From contig JAFMSR010000018.1 of assembly GCA_022818135.1 (NCBI GenBank), forward strand, positions 39,859,951-39,923,950: 64,000 nucleotides of DNA. Reading direction: 5' to 3'. Source of the DNA: Saxidomus purpurata (Eukaryota; Mollusca; Bivalvia; Venerida; Veneridae). Below are positions 1-22,898 of this stretch, piece by piece. The stretch's first letter is position 1; the number at the start of each line of letters is the position of its first letter. The position numbers and the translations under genes were made by a program. Below the pieces are notes generated by a model that made no database searches, was not told the DNA's origin, and saw nothing but the letters and a program-made list of their open reading frames with translations.

Positions 1-96
1 ACAAATGTATCATGTAGTAAACATTTTGTGAGGTATATTTTGCTTCAGAAATATAATTTTACTACTAGATAATGGACCTACCTTGCTTTGTTTCAG

Positions 97-3000
97 GTGT
101 TATACATTGGTTATGATGATGTTATAACTAGTGATGACTATTTCATTCTGAAATCTCTGCTGAAAACCAACTGCTCGGCAAAGTTCCGACTGGCTGCTGA
201 TTTCCTGGGTACGAGTAGTTTATCTGCAGAACAGGTGAGAGTGTTGTGTCTTCTACCAATGATAAATCATCTCTTCAGTGCAACATGGTCATATATCCTT
301 AACACGTTAATTGGAGTTACAACCTTGTTGCACTAAAGGGATGATTAATGTGCTCTAGAACTTTACTGTAAGAGACTGGTACATTTTGATCACAGAGGAA
401 TTTATCATTGTTTTTTTCAAAGACTTATATTTTGAAGCTAAATTTTAGGCATTTAAAGTTATGCAGTACTTTTTTGGTATGTAAGTAAATATACTGTTGT
501 GTTGTAATACCATTTGCAAGGGAAATTTCTTAACATTTTATCGAGCCATTTATCCAGAATGTTATTGGCTACTAGTTGTTTGACTTTGAAACACTGGCCT
601 TCACTGCTAAATGTTCAAACACAATCAGCACAGAAATTCATGAGAAAAAGCAAGTGAACATCCCCATAATGCTTCGAATGCGCAGAATGAGAAAATAGAT
701 TCTAAATTATTAACATGAATTTTTACGACATCAGCCAAAACTGTATTGGCCAAAGTAGGGACAGAATGTCAAAAACTCAGAAGAGGTTCTGACCCAGTAT
801 TTTTTTTTCTTTTTTTGTGTAAATGTAATTTAAAAAAAAGGAAACTGTTTGCACTGTTGGTATTTTAACTGTTCTAAATTATCTGTTTCTACAGGTTGCT
901 GGATTTTTGTCAGATGCTATTCTCCAGTCGTACAAAGTGAGTCTGGGCGACAGACAAGGGGATCAGGAATTATTCTTTGATCCGGGAGAAAATTTTGCAG
1001 ATTTCCACCAAATTGTTAGACTGTGTCAGGAACCTTCGTTGTTAGGCAACAGACTGGTTGACTGCGTAGCCTCCATGTCAGGGGATCTGGAACAAACTAA
1101 TGACAAAGGTTGTATTATTTTTCTGATCCCCCTCCCATCTCTGAAGAGGCATATGGCAACCATATTATATGTCTTTCATCCATCAGTCCATTCTGATCAT
1201 TTCTTGGTCACAGCTTTGTTACTTTTTATTCGATTTTGGACTTAACAGAATTATCAAGCAGCACATGAAGCTGTGAAGTTCTTAGCACTAAGGTTGAGGG
1301 AGACAGAGGGTAGTAGGTTAGAGAAATTGGAGTATCTTACAGTTACAGATTTTGTTCAATATTTAAATTTTTCTACTGTAAAGTAAGTTGACTGTGCCGG
1401 GTCATTATCATGCACAGATATGCAGACTGATCATGATCTGCACTGATAGCAAAGGCAGAATCACTTGTTGTCTGCAGGGTAAAGGTTTATCAGTCATTTT
1501 CACAACAAAAACACATTTAGATATGACATGAAACATTGGAATCTTTATTAACTTAATATTGGGTTGACATCACATGTAGTTGCTTTTCATATACAGATGT
1601 AAGCAGAGAAACAGTTCAACCCTCAAAATAATCAGTGATGACAGTACCTGTGATAGAGAATGCCATACAAAATCTGTCTCCTGCAAACTGTTGCTTCCTA
1701 GATACCACAAAGAGTACAAATCTTTATTGACAGGATCATTGCAGGGGAAATTTCAAGGATCTGTGAACAGTAGCTCTCAGTTACCAGAATGTTCTGATCC
1801 ACCCAGCTTACAAATATAGCTTTAGATGAATTAATAAACAAAGTTTTATACTATTATTTCAGTGTTGACTCTACAAACAGAGCTGCTCATCCTAGCACAC
1901 GAGTGTTACACGGCGTCATGTGACATGGAAGGAATATCAAACATACTTCGAGCGGCAAGAATTCTGACAGCCCATCTACAAGCTGCAGGAGAACACCAGT
2001 TGATGGTCAGTATTGTTATCTAGACATACAGTAGATGTGCCATAGTCACAGACATGATGGGCACCTTTTTTTCCAAGACATGTCTGTTAGAGCATAGAAA
2101 AGATGTAGTAAAGTCCGTATAGTTCACAAAACAAGGTTAAGCCTGAGCTCTTGCACACCTTTTAAGAATGTAGGACTATGTGAATTATGTATGAAGTTGC
2201 ATTTTCTATGTCTTTTGCACTGATGTGACTTGTTTTGTGCAATTGGTGCAGTGGTCAGTGGGTCTTAGGCTTTCTAACTATGCATTGTTAGGTGATCTAA
2301 CTGTATGATGCATGTTCAAATTTTGGCGTCTATCTTGAAATTTTATTCTGTTTTATTTTTAGACACGTTTGTTGACTGGTGTAGGAAGGTACAATGAGAT
2401 GACCTATATATTTGATGCTCTTCAACAGAACCATCAGTTTGAATTACTGCTTGGGAAAGGCAAAGAAAGGGTAAGTCTGCTTAGATTTATAACAACAGTT
2501 AGAATTCAGGAGTTGTTAAATTACATGTATCGTGAGTATAATAGTTCAAAGTATATAAATTATGTACATGTATAATTAGATAGTGTGAAGGTCTCATCAA
2601 CCATATACCTTGAACGAGGGTGATGGGCATTTAAATCATAAATATAATTAGATAGTGTGTATCTACTGTGTTAGTGTGTTTGTAAATATACATTACACAA
2701 AAGATTTGTCCTATGTAGTCATCAATTGTATTACCTGTCTTATTACTTAAAGTTTTGAAAGACAGCAAAGTTTTAATGTGTTCCTATAGAATGTTTCAAA
2801 TTACATGTAATGAAGAATGTAAACGCGATACAACTTATACATGTATATACATCGTATTCATTACTGTCAGTCATTAGGACATCAGTACACATTTACTTTA
2901 AAGAAGGTGTATAAGTCATCAATATACATGAAGAGTACATTTTAAGGAGAGTAGCTATAGTAATTAAGTTATATAAGGGATCACAAGGCTGAGAAAAATG

Positions 3001-5526
3001 ATACAGTGGTTCTGGTAACATGCTAGAATAAAATAAGGTATGTACATGTTGATTTATGACTGCTTAAAACTAATTTATGTATAATAGGATTACCAGGCAA
3101 GCAGCATTGATGTATATTGACCTAATTGTGCTTCATGTTTATACAAGTTCAACTTTAAATTCATCTACATGTCATTACTTTCAGAAAGCAAGTCCTTGTC
3201 AAGGCAGTGTTGCAGAATGCCACTTCTTTGTTGTGACTTATATTTTCTTGTACTTATCCCTTTATGATTTTGTTTAAACAGGAAACAAAGTTGAAGACTG
3301 CGATACTAGATTACTTGAAGCGTTACCACCCTGAAGACACAGATACATATACAATGGTTGCCTTGAAGTTTATGATGTACAGAGAAATTGCTCAATTACT
3401 TGAGGACAGTGCAAATAAACATCTTGATAAACTAAAAGGAAAACCTCTTGGTAAGTAAGCAGTATTCTAGAAAGTATAAATTGTTTTGTTTCTGTTTGAT
3501 GAATTTTAAAAACCTAGAGATAAACACATGTCTGCATCTGAATCTTCTTCCAGTTTGAAATATGCTGGCATTGCCAGGATTTCATGTATACAGTGATTGT
3601 GTGTTGTGAGTAGTGAGTGTTTATATTTTACATGTATATTAAAGTTCCTTCATTGTTTTTCAGAAAATTCATCAGAAACCCAAGCATTGTTACAGAAGGT
3701 GGCACAGTTCCTGTCTGAGGCGGCAGAGAGTTACATCAAGGACAATTGTCTACGTCACGCCCAGGCTTGTGTCAGGAAAGCTCGGCTGGTAGCCCTCCAA
3801 GTGAAGTACCTAGCATCAAATCAACAGTTTATAAACCTTACCACAAAGGGAGCAAATCTTCTGATAGCAGATCACCCAGTTTTTACAGAGGTTTATATAT
3901 ACCATCTTCTTGTATCAGTTTTTGCTATTATGTATTTATCATACACATGAAATTTACATGGCTAATCAAGGCTTCTAATATATGTACCTGTTAAATCATA
4001 ATAGTTTTAGTGCTTAAACATGTCAACTAAACAGTCACTGTAACTAAAATGTATTACACTGCTAAATTTGCTATAAATTATGATAAATTTATCTGTTTTA
4101 GATATACTACATAAAAAGCTGCTGTTGAGTTTCATGGCCAGTAGATCCAAATCAGTTAGTGCACCCTACTGTTTGCATAGCTATCTCTTGAAACATGAAT
4201 TCCATCATAGTTGTATGCATTTGATTTGATGTTTTTATTATATTACTAGTGGACAAGACAGCAATGATTATAATACCCCCTCCCCCCCCCATGCACAACA
4301 AAGTTGTAAAGGTGGGATATACTAGATTCAGCTTGTTGGTCTGTCTGTCCATCTGTCTGTAGACACAATCTTGTGTTCGCACCATGTCCAAAACCCCAGG
4401 CCAGATTATTTTTCACAGACTTATGGCCCTTTGTTTCAGTTTACATACAGATTCATCAGATTTCATCTTCAAAACCCTTTGCCATAATTGAATGAAACTT
4501 TGCAGGAATGATTGGTACCAAGCCTAGTTGTGTTATAATATAATCATAATGCTTTCCCATTCAAAAGCCTTATAATTACATCAAGGTTCATGTCCTATGT
4601 GCAAGTAGGGGTGGGGGTGAATTCATGTTCTAGTTAAACATGTACATGTATTGCCATCGATAATTTATTTTCAACATGTGTTGGTTTCAGGCTTATATTA
4701 TTAGTGAGGCATACAAGCAGAAAGAGAGCTGGGCACTAGCATTGAGTAACAATGTGATAAAGCTTGGCAATCTGAAATATCTTCAGGAGTTTAGAACTCA
4801 TATCAGACTTACCCCAGCTCTCATAGAGGATGCTGTAGACAGGTGAGTGTGCTCTGACTGTATCAGGCTTAGAGGCTGCAGAAGACAGGTAAGTGTGCTC
4901 TGACTTCATCAGGCTTAGAGGATGCAGTAGACACGAGCGTGCTCGGACTATATCAGACTAAGAGGATGCAGTAGACACATGAGTGTGCTCTGACTATATC
5001 AGGCTGTGAGTGTGCTCTGACTATATCAGATTAAGAGGATGCAGTAGACACCTGAGTGTGCTTTGACTATATCAGACTAAGAGGATGCAGCAGACATGTG
5101 AGTTAGCTCTGACTCTAACTTGAGATGTCTTTAAAAGTATGCTAGGATGCAGTAGACTCTGTGTTATGGCTGTAATGTAAATACTGTGTCAATATTCAGC
5201 AGACAGGTGTACATGCATCTTAATATGAGGAGGTCTTACAAGTATTTAAGGATGCTGTAGGCATGAAAACAGATAAAGTGTATACAGACTTTCACCTGAG
5301 AGCTACAACGAAGACTCCTAATTCCATTTTATGTTTCAGATACCAGCAGTGTGCTGATAAATCCCAGCAAGCACCTGGCAACATAAAGAAATTACTTCAA
5401 TATTGTAAGGATGTAAAAATTCAGTATCGTTTAGCTAAACAGCTCGGACTTAGAGATGTTATAATTAATCTAGAGAAAGGGGATGCTAAGAGTTACATTA
5501 TGGACTTTGCAAAGTCAGTAACATGA
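97..5526 (+). CDS. SPG11: Spatacsin, C-terminal part (8 terminal exons, 5' end outside window)
   Basis: Exons 97-234, 895-1108, 1863-2005, 2363-2470, 3282-3450, 3664-3890, 4691-4842 and 5340-5526 all have AG/GT borders and compatible phases. They sum to 1338 nt, giving 445 residues plus TGA. The joined protein matches my memory of the spatacsin C-terminal domain: ELLILAHECYT, RLLTGVGRYNEMTYIFDAL, a YLKRYHPEDTDTYTMVALKF block, and a final KKLLQYCKDV helix. In animals spatacsin works with spastizin (ZFYVE26) and AP-5 in lysosome reformation from autolysosomes; human loss causes spastic paraplegia 11. The region looks all-helical, with no membrane segment. Exon 1863 joins exon 1108 directly (phase 1, giving GTG), so the open stretch 1249-1382 between them is not needed. 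AATAAA words at 6468-6477 could end the transcript. Identity is firm; exact edges are hand-placed. Confidence 0.93.
4805..5145 (+). repeat. Tandem copies of the SPG11 exon end and its splice donor
   Basis: The 3' end of the exon closing at 4842 (TAGAGGATGCTGTAGACAG followed by GTGAGTGTGCTCTGAC) is repeated about five more times just inside the intron, with a period near 45 bp. The copies degrade gradually. The first downstream copy still reads GACAG|GTAAGTGTGC, a better donor than the true one. Later copies keep GTGAGTGTGCTCTGACTATATCAG but lose the AG before GT. Confidence 0.8.
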
Positions 5527-5629
5527 TGGAGTTTAGAGAGGAGATGAAAGCAAAAACTGCTGAAAATGTTTCGGTTCTTCCAGTTTTAACTTTACCCTAA
5601 TGGTGGAACAGGGTTCTGACTTTACAACT

Positions 5630-5720
5630 AGACTATGTGCAGATCACGATATTCGTGCAGTCTGATCATGATCTGCATGGTTTGCTATGTAGTGAGCTAG
5701 TATTTTCATGCCTTTGAAAG
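5630..5720 (+). repeat. Dispersed GATCATGATC-containing repeat, one of five copies
   Basis: This copy has a core of TGATCATGATCTGCAYTG followed by a GCTA-like word and, 20-40 bp upstream, a second GCAGATC word. Similar copies lie near 1401-1490, 23085-23175, 23455-23510 and 28850-28915. GATCATGATC is itself a palindrome. The ends are not defined, and I see no terminal repeats or coding capacity. Confidence 0.5.
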
Positions 5721-6119
5721 TAAAAGGTTATGTGAAAGATGGACAAGTCCATTTTAGAAATTTAGAAGACTAAGGGTTATATGATGCTGCTTTATATACA
5801 AGACTGTCTAAAGTCTCTCTCACTGACACTGTGCATATTTATCTTATATAGCCTGCAAGCTGAGTGACAGGTCGGGATCACTTGATCATATGTCATACCT
5901 TTTCTCTGTTTGGCAATAACACTTTGTATCCCTCAAGCAGGACTGACATGGAACAGAAATAACTTGCAGTAAGAGGGTGGGGAACAAAACAGAAGAATTG
6001 TTACTCTTGTATTTTTAACGGTTATTTCTTTATTCAACTAGTATCTTAGTCACTAAATAAGCTATTACTATCACTTCACATTTGAACTGTGGACTAGTGA
6101 AAGTGGAGTAAACTAGAAG

Positions 6120-6370
6120 TCTCACATAACCTCAAGTAATGTGTGAAATATCTGCCTAAGTTGTATTTTGAGTGATAATCCTGCAACATTACTAAATGTA
6201 TTCCAGCAAAACTTGATATATGCATTTATTACCCTTCCATAAAATTTGCGGTCTTCTGATAGGTCAACGATCCGTAAATATATATTGATATTTACGGGCA
6301 ACCCAGTAATATACACTCGACATATCCCGTTACTGTACCCCATGCTAAATGTGAGAGTGTTCGCATACAG
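6120..6370 (-). repeat. Dispersed repeat, related copy at the right window edge
   Basis: The stretch around TTACCCTTCCAT, the run to CAGTAATATACACTCG, and CATATCCCGTTACTGTACCCC recur with about 80 percent identity by eye at 63830-63995. Both copies run in the same direction and end with GAGTGTTCGCAT. No coding capacity is visible; the element class is unknown. Confidence 0.6.
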
Positions 6371-6974
6371 TACGTCAAATGTATTAGTCCGTGCTGATTT
6401 GTGATGTCAAAAAGTGACATTGAGGTATAGTAAGGGGATTTGAAGGTCTGCTTATGTTCAGCTGTTAAATAAATAAAAAATGAACGGAATCTTTCAAAAT
6501 TTAAGAAAGGGAAGGGTAATGAAATTGTTATTTGGTTTTTGACATGATATATGGGGATATATTACCTGCCTCGACATAATATAACCCTCGAATAACGGCT
6601 CAGGTAATATAAGTCTAGGGGGGTAATATATCCTAATATACAACTTCAAAAACCAAATAACATATAATATTAAACACATATAAATTAGTATGTGTGTGAA
6701 GCACATGTGCAAGACAGAAACATACTTACATTTGTACAGGAAAATTTGTTATGGAAATACATGTGTATATCTTAGAAGCCTAGACAATGTGTCTATCTTG
6801 GTAAGAATTGACGTGCAATAATATTCAATGCTGTTTTTGTTACCAGTTTTGTACTTAAAGAAATTTAATATATGAAGTTGATATGAAGTTTAAAATAAAA
6901 TATTTATTGATAATTACCAGTACACTTTTCTTTCTTTTTAATATTCAACTGTTCTCCCTACATTTTATATAGAG

Positions 6975-7122
6975 AATCTAACATGTTCATGAGTTGTGGA
7001 TAAGGAAATCCCACCGAGGGTTGAGATACGTCCCAAAAATGAGGCTCTGCCGAGTTTTTTTGGACGTATCTCAACCCGAGGGTGGGATTTCCTTATCCAC
7101 ATCTCAATGGACATGGTAGATT
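6975..7122. repeat. Near-perfect hairpin, about 60-bp arms
   Basis: The left arm contains GTGGATAAGGAAATCCCACC and GGTTGAGATACGTCC. The right arm is its reverse complement (GGACGTATCTCAACC, then GGTGGGATTTCCTTATCCAC). The loop spans about 7035-7061. A 68-aa open frame here only reflects the palindrome. It looks like a miniature foldback element. Confidence 0.8.
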
Positions 7123-7654
7123 TATTTTCTCACCGTTTGAATCACATTTGCTCACAGGTAAGAAAAAATAAGTGTAAATACAGGATGGGGATGAAAAAAT
7201 GAAGATCAACTTTTTCTCGAATTTTTCTCCAAAACTGCTATAGATGGATAGGAAATGATCTAACTAAGAAAATGAATACCCATAACCCTATGTTTATTTC
7301 AAAAATAAAAACTTAAGTCATTTTTCGATTTTTATTTGATGTGCACGCGGAGTGTGGGAGAACCCTATGCGAGATAAGATTTTCCATCACTGCTAAAAAT
7401 AGAGATTTTTCTGTCCAGTAAGTGAGAAATACTTCTCTTGATGAACGACTACATGATGAACATTAAGACTTTTTACCACTTTGGACATGTATGGCTGCAA
7501 TAAGTTTATTATACTCTTGGTAGACATACACACGGATGTCAGATAACCTTCAGTTGTAAACGAAAGTTAACGGGTGGAGTTTCCAGTTGAAAGCAGTATT
7601 TTCATTGTGTAGGAAGGTCACAGAGCAGGGGTCACAATGTAAAAATATCGGTTT

Positions 7655-8720
7655 TTAGTTCACCTGAGGTGAGATATTGTGATCGCCTGATGTCTGTCCA
7701 CACATAACTTTGTGTATGCAATAGAGGCTACATTTTTCACTGGATCTTCATGAAACTTGGTAAGAAAGACTACTTTGATTAAATCAAAGATCTAGGGTCA
7801 AAAACTAGGTCACGTGGTCAAATCATAGAAAAACCTTTTGTATGCAATACAGTAGAGGTTGCATTTTTCATTTGATTTTCATGAACTTTGTCAGTACGAT
7901 TGTCTTGATAAAATTTAGGTCTAGTATGAATATGGGTAATCCGAGGTCTAGGTCACACGGTTAAAACTCTTGTGTATGCCATACAGGTGACATTTACAAC
8001 CAATACAGTAGTGAAAACGGAATATTTAAAGGGGGTTCCGACGATGTGTGCCCACATGCAGTACTCTTTTTTCCTTTACTGTGTAAATGCAGCTAGCAAA
8101 GGGTAAAATAACTGTCATGGAGGCCGTTTTGGGGTATTCATCACCTTCAATGACATATCTAGTCAATCTTGATACTAGGGAATGCCGAGAACGTCGGGTC
8201 CACAAATTTAGGTGTTTTTACATTATGGTTGTGGAAAGGATTTCCGGTCACTAACTATATCTTGTTATGCGATATGTGTTTTGAGGTTTGGTGAAGATCG
8301 CATGGGTTTCCAAGATATAGGCCAGTGCTGTTTGGTAAAACATTGTCAATTTTAATGTTTAGATTGTTTATAGACCTGTCCGACTGTGGGATTTCTCCCC
8401 TGGTGAACTTGCCAAGAACCCAGTATGATTCCCATGCATACTGGTACCTAACAAAATTTGAAAATCTAGGGAGTTTTGTGTTACCTGACGACAATACCTA
8501 GACCATAGCAATAGTTGCCATAGCAACCAGAGTTCTGCATGGAATGGAATTCTTTGAACACCTTTGTTACAGCTTCACACAAGAAACATCCCTGCCAAGT
8601 TTCATCAACATTAGCCCAGTGGTTTCAGAGATGTTGTTTGAAGGAAATGGTGGACAGATTGACTACGAATGCTGGATGGTCGTAATAGCTCATCCTGGCA
8701 CTTTGTGCCAGTAGAGATAA
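7655..8720. mobile_element. Molluscan dispersed repeat opening with a CACCTGAGG-type end
   Basis: The left end reads TTTAGTTCACCTGAGGTGAG and the right end is near TAGCTCATCCTGGCACTTTG. Between them are phrases common to non-coding bivalve repeats, such as AACTTTGTGTATGCAATA and GCCAAGTTTCATCAACATTAG. Related text occurs at 15600-15965 and 45745-46540. There is no transposase frame. Family knowledge is from memory, so the ends are approximate. Confidence 0.45.
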
Positions 8721-9064
8721 TAAAAACTAAGCATATTGGTTTTTTCAATTTTACTTCAGATTTTCATTGTGTCATACAAAAACACCTCTGACAAAGTAAC
8801 AGTTAACATACTTTTAGCTTATTACAAGATCCTTGCAGCAAAAAATGCATGTTGATCAGCAATTTTTGCTCTATATCAAATAGTGTACATACGAATTATT
8901 GTTCATGAGATTTCAAAGCACTCATTTCTTTCTCCCCTGTCTTCCCCACCCCACCCCAGCACGACAGCTGAAATGTATTCCAATATAATGGTCCTTCAGA
9001 CCCACTTGACTTTCATTTGTGACTAACTTATAGTGAAAATGAAATGATAAATACAATATGATAT

Positions 9065-19128
<10,064 letters not shown>

Positions 19129-20867
19129 TTTCGTGAAAAAATCTTTGTAATAACTGCCAAATCGTGAAAATCGCAATTCAATACATGGGACAAAACTCTT
19201 GCTTAAATGGGAGATACTAATAGCCGGTCCCGGTCTTAGTTAGTTACGGATACTGGTGAAATAAACCTCCGTCCGAATCAATGCAGGGATCGATAATCCA
19301 ATGAATTCCTATCATTGCAATGATTGACAAATACATCTTTCTTAGACTTGATCTCAGACGTATCGGCAGCAGGCTTTCCCCATATGTATAAGATAGTAAT
19401 AGTTGTTATGCCTAAAGATATAGCCATCCATTGTGCTGCAGGTTGATTTCAGCTACCAATGACTACGTCAATGTTTCCTTTTTTCCAAGGACAACATATC
19501 ATTGGAACAGCCTTCCCCCTGACATTCTATAGCATGCGCACACTTTATAACCAGTAGCTGTAAAAATGTGAGATTTCTCATATACGTACCTCCTAACACC
19601 AGAGCAGTTCAGTGCAGCCGTTGCCTGCTGATAGAACATGCCTCATCCCAGTCAGTCCGCTGGCTTTGTATTTTTTTTATCTTTTAACCAAAAATCTTCT
19701 CCAATATACATTACTTTTTATAGTATTTCTTTTAAACATATCTTCAATGATATTTCTTTTTTTCTCGTGGCTTATGATTCAACCCCCACGACTGAATACG
19801 GAGCCTCGGTATCTAAATATGAGGTTATTAAAGGATTTATTCAACTACATCCCAAATAAGATTTTTTTAAAGTTTATTTAGGTTTAATTAATTTTATGAC
19901 ATTATTATCAGTTTAACCAATTCGACAAAATTTAGTCTATTATTGATGTACATTGCATTTCCATTGAATTCATGGCACGTTTCTCTGACAATTTTCATAT
20001 TAATTTCCAGTTTGCTTTCAAACCATTTCTCCAAATGTTTAATGTCTACTCAACAATAGCACATTTGACAGATAATCAATGCACTACAATGGTAGGTGAA
20101 CTGACTTTTTTAAATGTCTAGGGGTGAAAAGTCTTGACACGCCAAAGTACTATAGACTTGATATGAAACCAGATTTAAAGAACAAAAGCTTAACATCAAA
20201 TATATTTATATTCAGGAAAGTAATTAAGTTTTCCAATGATTCATTACGATGGTTCATATTACATTGTGCACGATAGAACATAAATAACTGTAAACGATGT
20301 GCATGATAGCATTTTCAAAAGTCATGGACTACGAGACACTGATGAAATATTATCAGATGACGATAGGTTTGATTTGAAAAAGTACATATCAACTATTGCA
20401 ATGATGGCATATTTCTGCACAAGATGGATAGCCATCTAGATATTTTTCTTACCTTCCCAGAAAATATGTGCTGCATACACAGCCTAGACATACGGAACTT
20501 TATTATTACCTGTACAAACGTGCCTAGTTATGATGTCGTCACCTGTATGCAATTCCTCAGCCATGAGAACTGGATCAACAAAAGTAAAAATTAGAAGAGG
20601 GTATAATAGGGTCATGTTACATAATTATGCAGACAGTCGATAGAGGCCACCATTGCCGAACAAGAGCATCGGCACATTGTACAAAATAAGTGTAATGCAT
20701 ACATAAAGGATGTCATGATACTTTATCTCATCACGACATTCAAGTTAGTAACTGTTAATGCTTTGGCGTTAAATATCCAAAATTTATAACACGTCATTGA
20801 TCTTGAACATGACCTTGAAAACGTTGTGTTTTTAGTATTTTCTAAGAGAGAATTTCCTTTGTACCAG

Positions 20868-21118
20868 TAGTTGTTGTATGATTTTAACGCCTGTTTCAAC
20901 CGTAAATTTTGGTCATATTTACCGGCGGACAGTTTCCCATTAACCATACTTCCTGGGAAGAACCAGTACTAGACCTATTTCCTCCGTAAGAATCTGCCAA
21001 CTTTCTCACATAAAGATGATTGTCGACAGCAGGTCTCGAATCCATGACCCTCAGTCTGTATGAGAGGTTACGGTGATTTCAAGTCAGCGACTCTATAACC
21101 GCCCCGACCAAGGAGGTT
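20868..21118 (-). mobile_element. tRNA-derived SINE, V-SINE/RUDI-like
   Basis: On the minus strand the head contains a B-box-like GGATTCGAGACC. It is followed by a conserved middle block whose plus-strand form reads TTCCTGGGAAGAACCAGTAC. The same arrangement, including the tail from GTTGTTGTATGA, recurs at 48235-48480 in the same orientation. The RUDI/V-SINE assignment is from memory of molluscan SINEs. Confidence 0.6.
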
Positions 21119-22540
21119 GACTCATTTGTTTTGCACCAGTACCTATTTTATTCAATAAGTCTTTTATACAGGAACTTTCAAATAACCTTCTGGAGCAGAG
21201 CAACGACAGTTATTATACTAGTATTGGATACCATTGTTTAGATTTTCAGCCCGCACAAGAATATTTTATGCCCGCCGCCCGATAAGCTCAACACTGTCCC
21301 AAAATAGATTGGTGATATTGGTATAAAATTATTCAGTCAATGTCACTTTTCAAAAAGAGCTGCGCGCACTACTCGTTTTTGCCAAGATAGTTTTACCGTT
21401 TCTAACTAACAATACTTAGTTCCGTTAAAAAACTCTGGCGAAGCCGTTATCAGCTCTTATGTTCCAGAACATATTTAGTTCCTCTTATGTTCGAGTTATT
21501 CAGCACAACGTGAAAATCGCTTTCAGATGTACACGTTGTAAACGACAAATTTTAATATGTAACACTGGTAGGCTATTAACCAGTACACTTGCGTTTCCAG
21601 ACCACTGTATTTGAAAGGCTTAGTTTGAAAATGAATTAAGACGACAGCCATCAAGTAACAGCAATATCTCGTCATTTTTATAAATCAGACGAGTAAAACA
21701 ACAACAACGGGGACAGTAAATTGGCTTGAATAACAATTCTTCATCAAGCTTTCAATGTGTTGATCGTCAATGAAAAGGAAGATCAAGGATATGGGCAATT
21801 AAAAACTATCATGAAGGTCCCACATAGAAAAAACACTACTATGTTTTGTATTTGTCAGAAACTGCATAAGACAGTATTTGATTATTCGATAAGTTTCATT
21901 CGTGTATTACAAGCTCACTTGGTTGCTGTCAGATGAAAACTGCACAGCAATGTGAAGGAAAACAGTCACCTCCATGCAAGAAACGGCGAGCACACTCGCT
22001 ACACAATTTGGATTTCAGCATTAGCAACATATTGTGTAGGCCCTAAACATGTTGCTGTGGTGGTATCTTTAGGTTTGTTTCCTCAAGTTGTCATAGAAAA
22101 TAAAGTGCCGTATTGTTATCTCGAGAGACGATTACCTTTTGTCTTGGACAAAATGTTTCTATTCGTGCATTGTAACAATAAATTGTTATACTATATGTAT
22201 GAGTGTTCTTCTGTTAAAAACAACTCATTTATTATAATTTTCGGCAATATTGCCTTTTTCAAAAACTTTCATTGAAATTGTTTTTTGTTCTAAGCTTGAC
22301 ATAAAGATGGACAATATGTAGGTTCCAAAAGTGCTTAACAGGTTTTTTTTAAAGGGCAATATTGATAGCCTATTTGTTTGCTTTTCATAGCTTTTCCAGA
22401 GTTTTTTTCCATCACACGAGTTTTAATATAAGCATTTCGCTTGAGCTACTTGATTTTGATTATCCATAGAAGCTCGGAGTCATACTTTTGTATGACATAA
22501 GAAGCAAACTGAATGAATATGGCCTTATTTTACCTAAATA

Positions 22541-22898
22541 TTAAAGTCACAGTAACACTTTTACAAGTGGCTCATATTTTACAAAGAAAGATGTCTTACT
22601 GACAGAAATGACTTTTATTTATACCAAACATATTCCCAACTTTGCTATTTAAATCGATAAATACATATTAGAAATACTGCACAGTATTTTTTCAATGATA
22701 TTGCAAAAATAAGAAAAGCTTTCTGACAACTCTTTTTCGTGAAGAAACAACTTGAATACAAAAGACAGGCATATCCCAACATTGTTTAGAGTGAATAGAA
22801 CATGGTTCTATCATTATCCTAATAATAATAAATTAAATTGACTATCAATAAATTTATGTTACTATATCAGTAAATTCAACATGATCCTGGGACTTTAA
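22541..22898. mobile_element. TTAA-flanked MITE, copy 1
   Basis: It runs from TTAAAGTCACAGTAACAC to ATCCTGGGACTTTAA. A second copy of similar length and clear identity lies at 47414-47762. TTAA at both ends with inverted AGTCCCA/TGGGACT fits piggyBac-type target duplication, but no transposase is present. Confidence 0.65.

Larger units (their letters stand above)
5527..9064. other. Intergenic region between convergent SPG11 and PSMC3
   Basis: This stretch holds the 3' flanks of both genes and no conserved open frame. It contains three recognisable repeats (6120-6370, 6975-7122, 7655-8720). From 6480 to 6720 it is AT-rich with repeated TAATATA words. I see nothing else supportable. Confidence 0.7.

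Noticed and set aside
21952..22275. 107-aa open frame with hydrophobic segments
   Set aside because: It starts at a non-ATG codon, has no splice context or known motif, and lies in AT-rich intergenic DNA.
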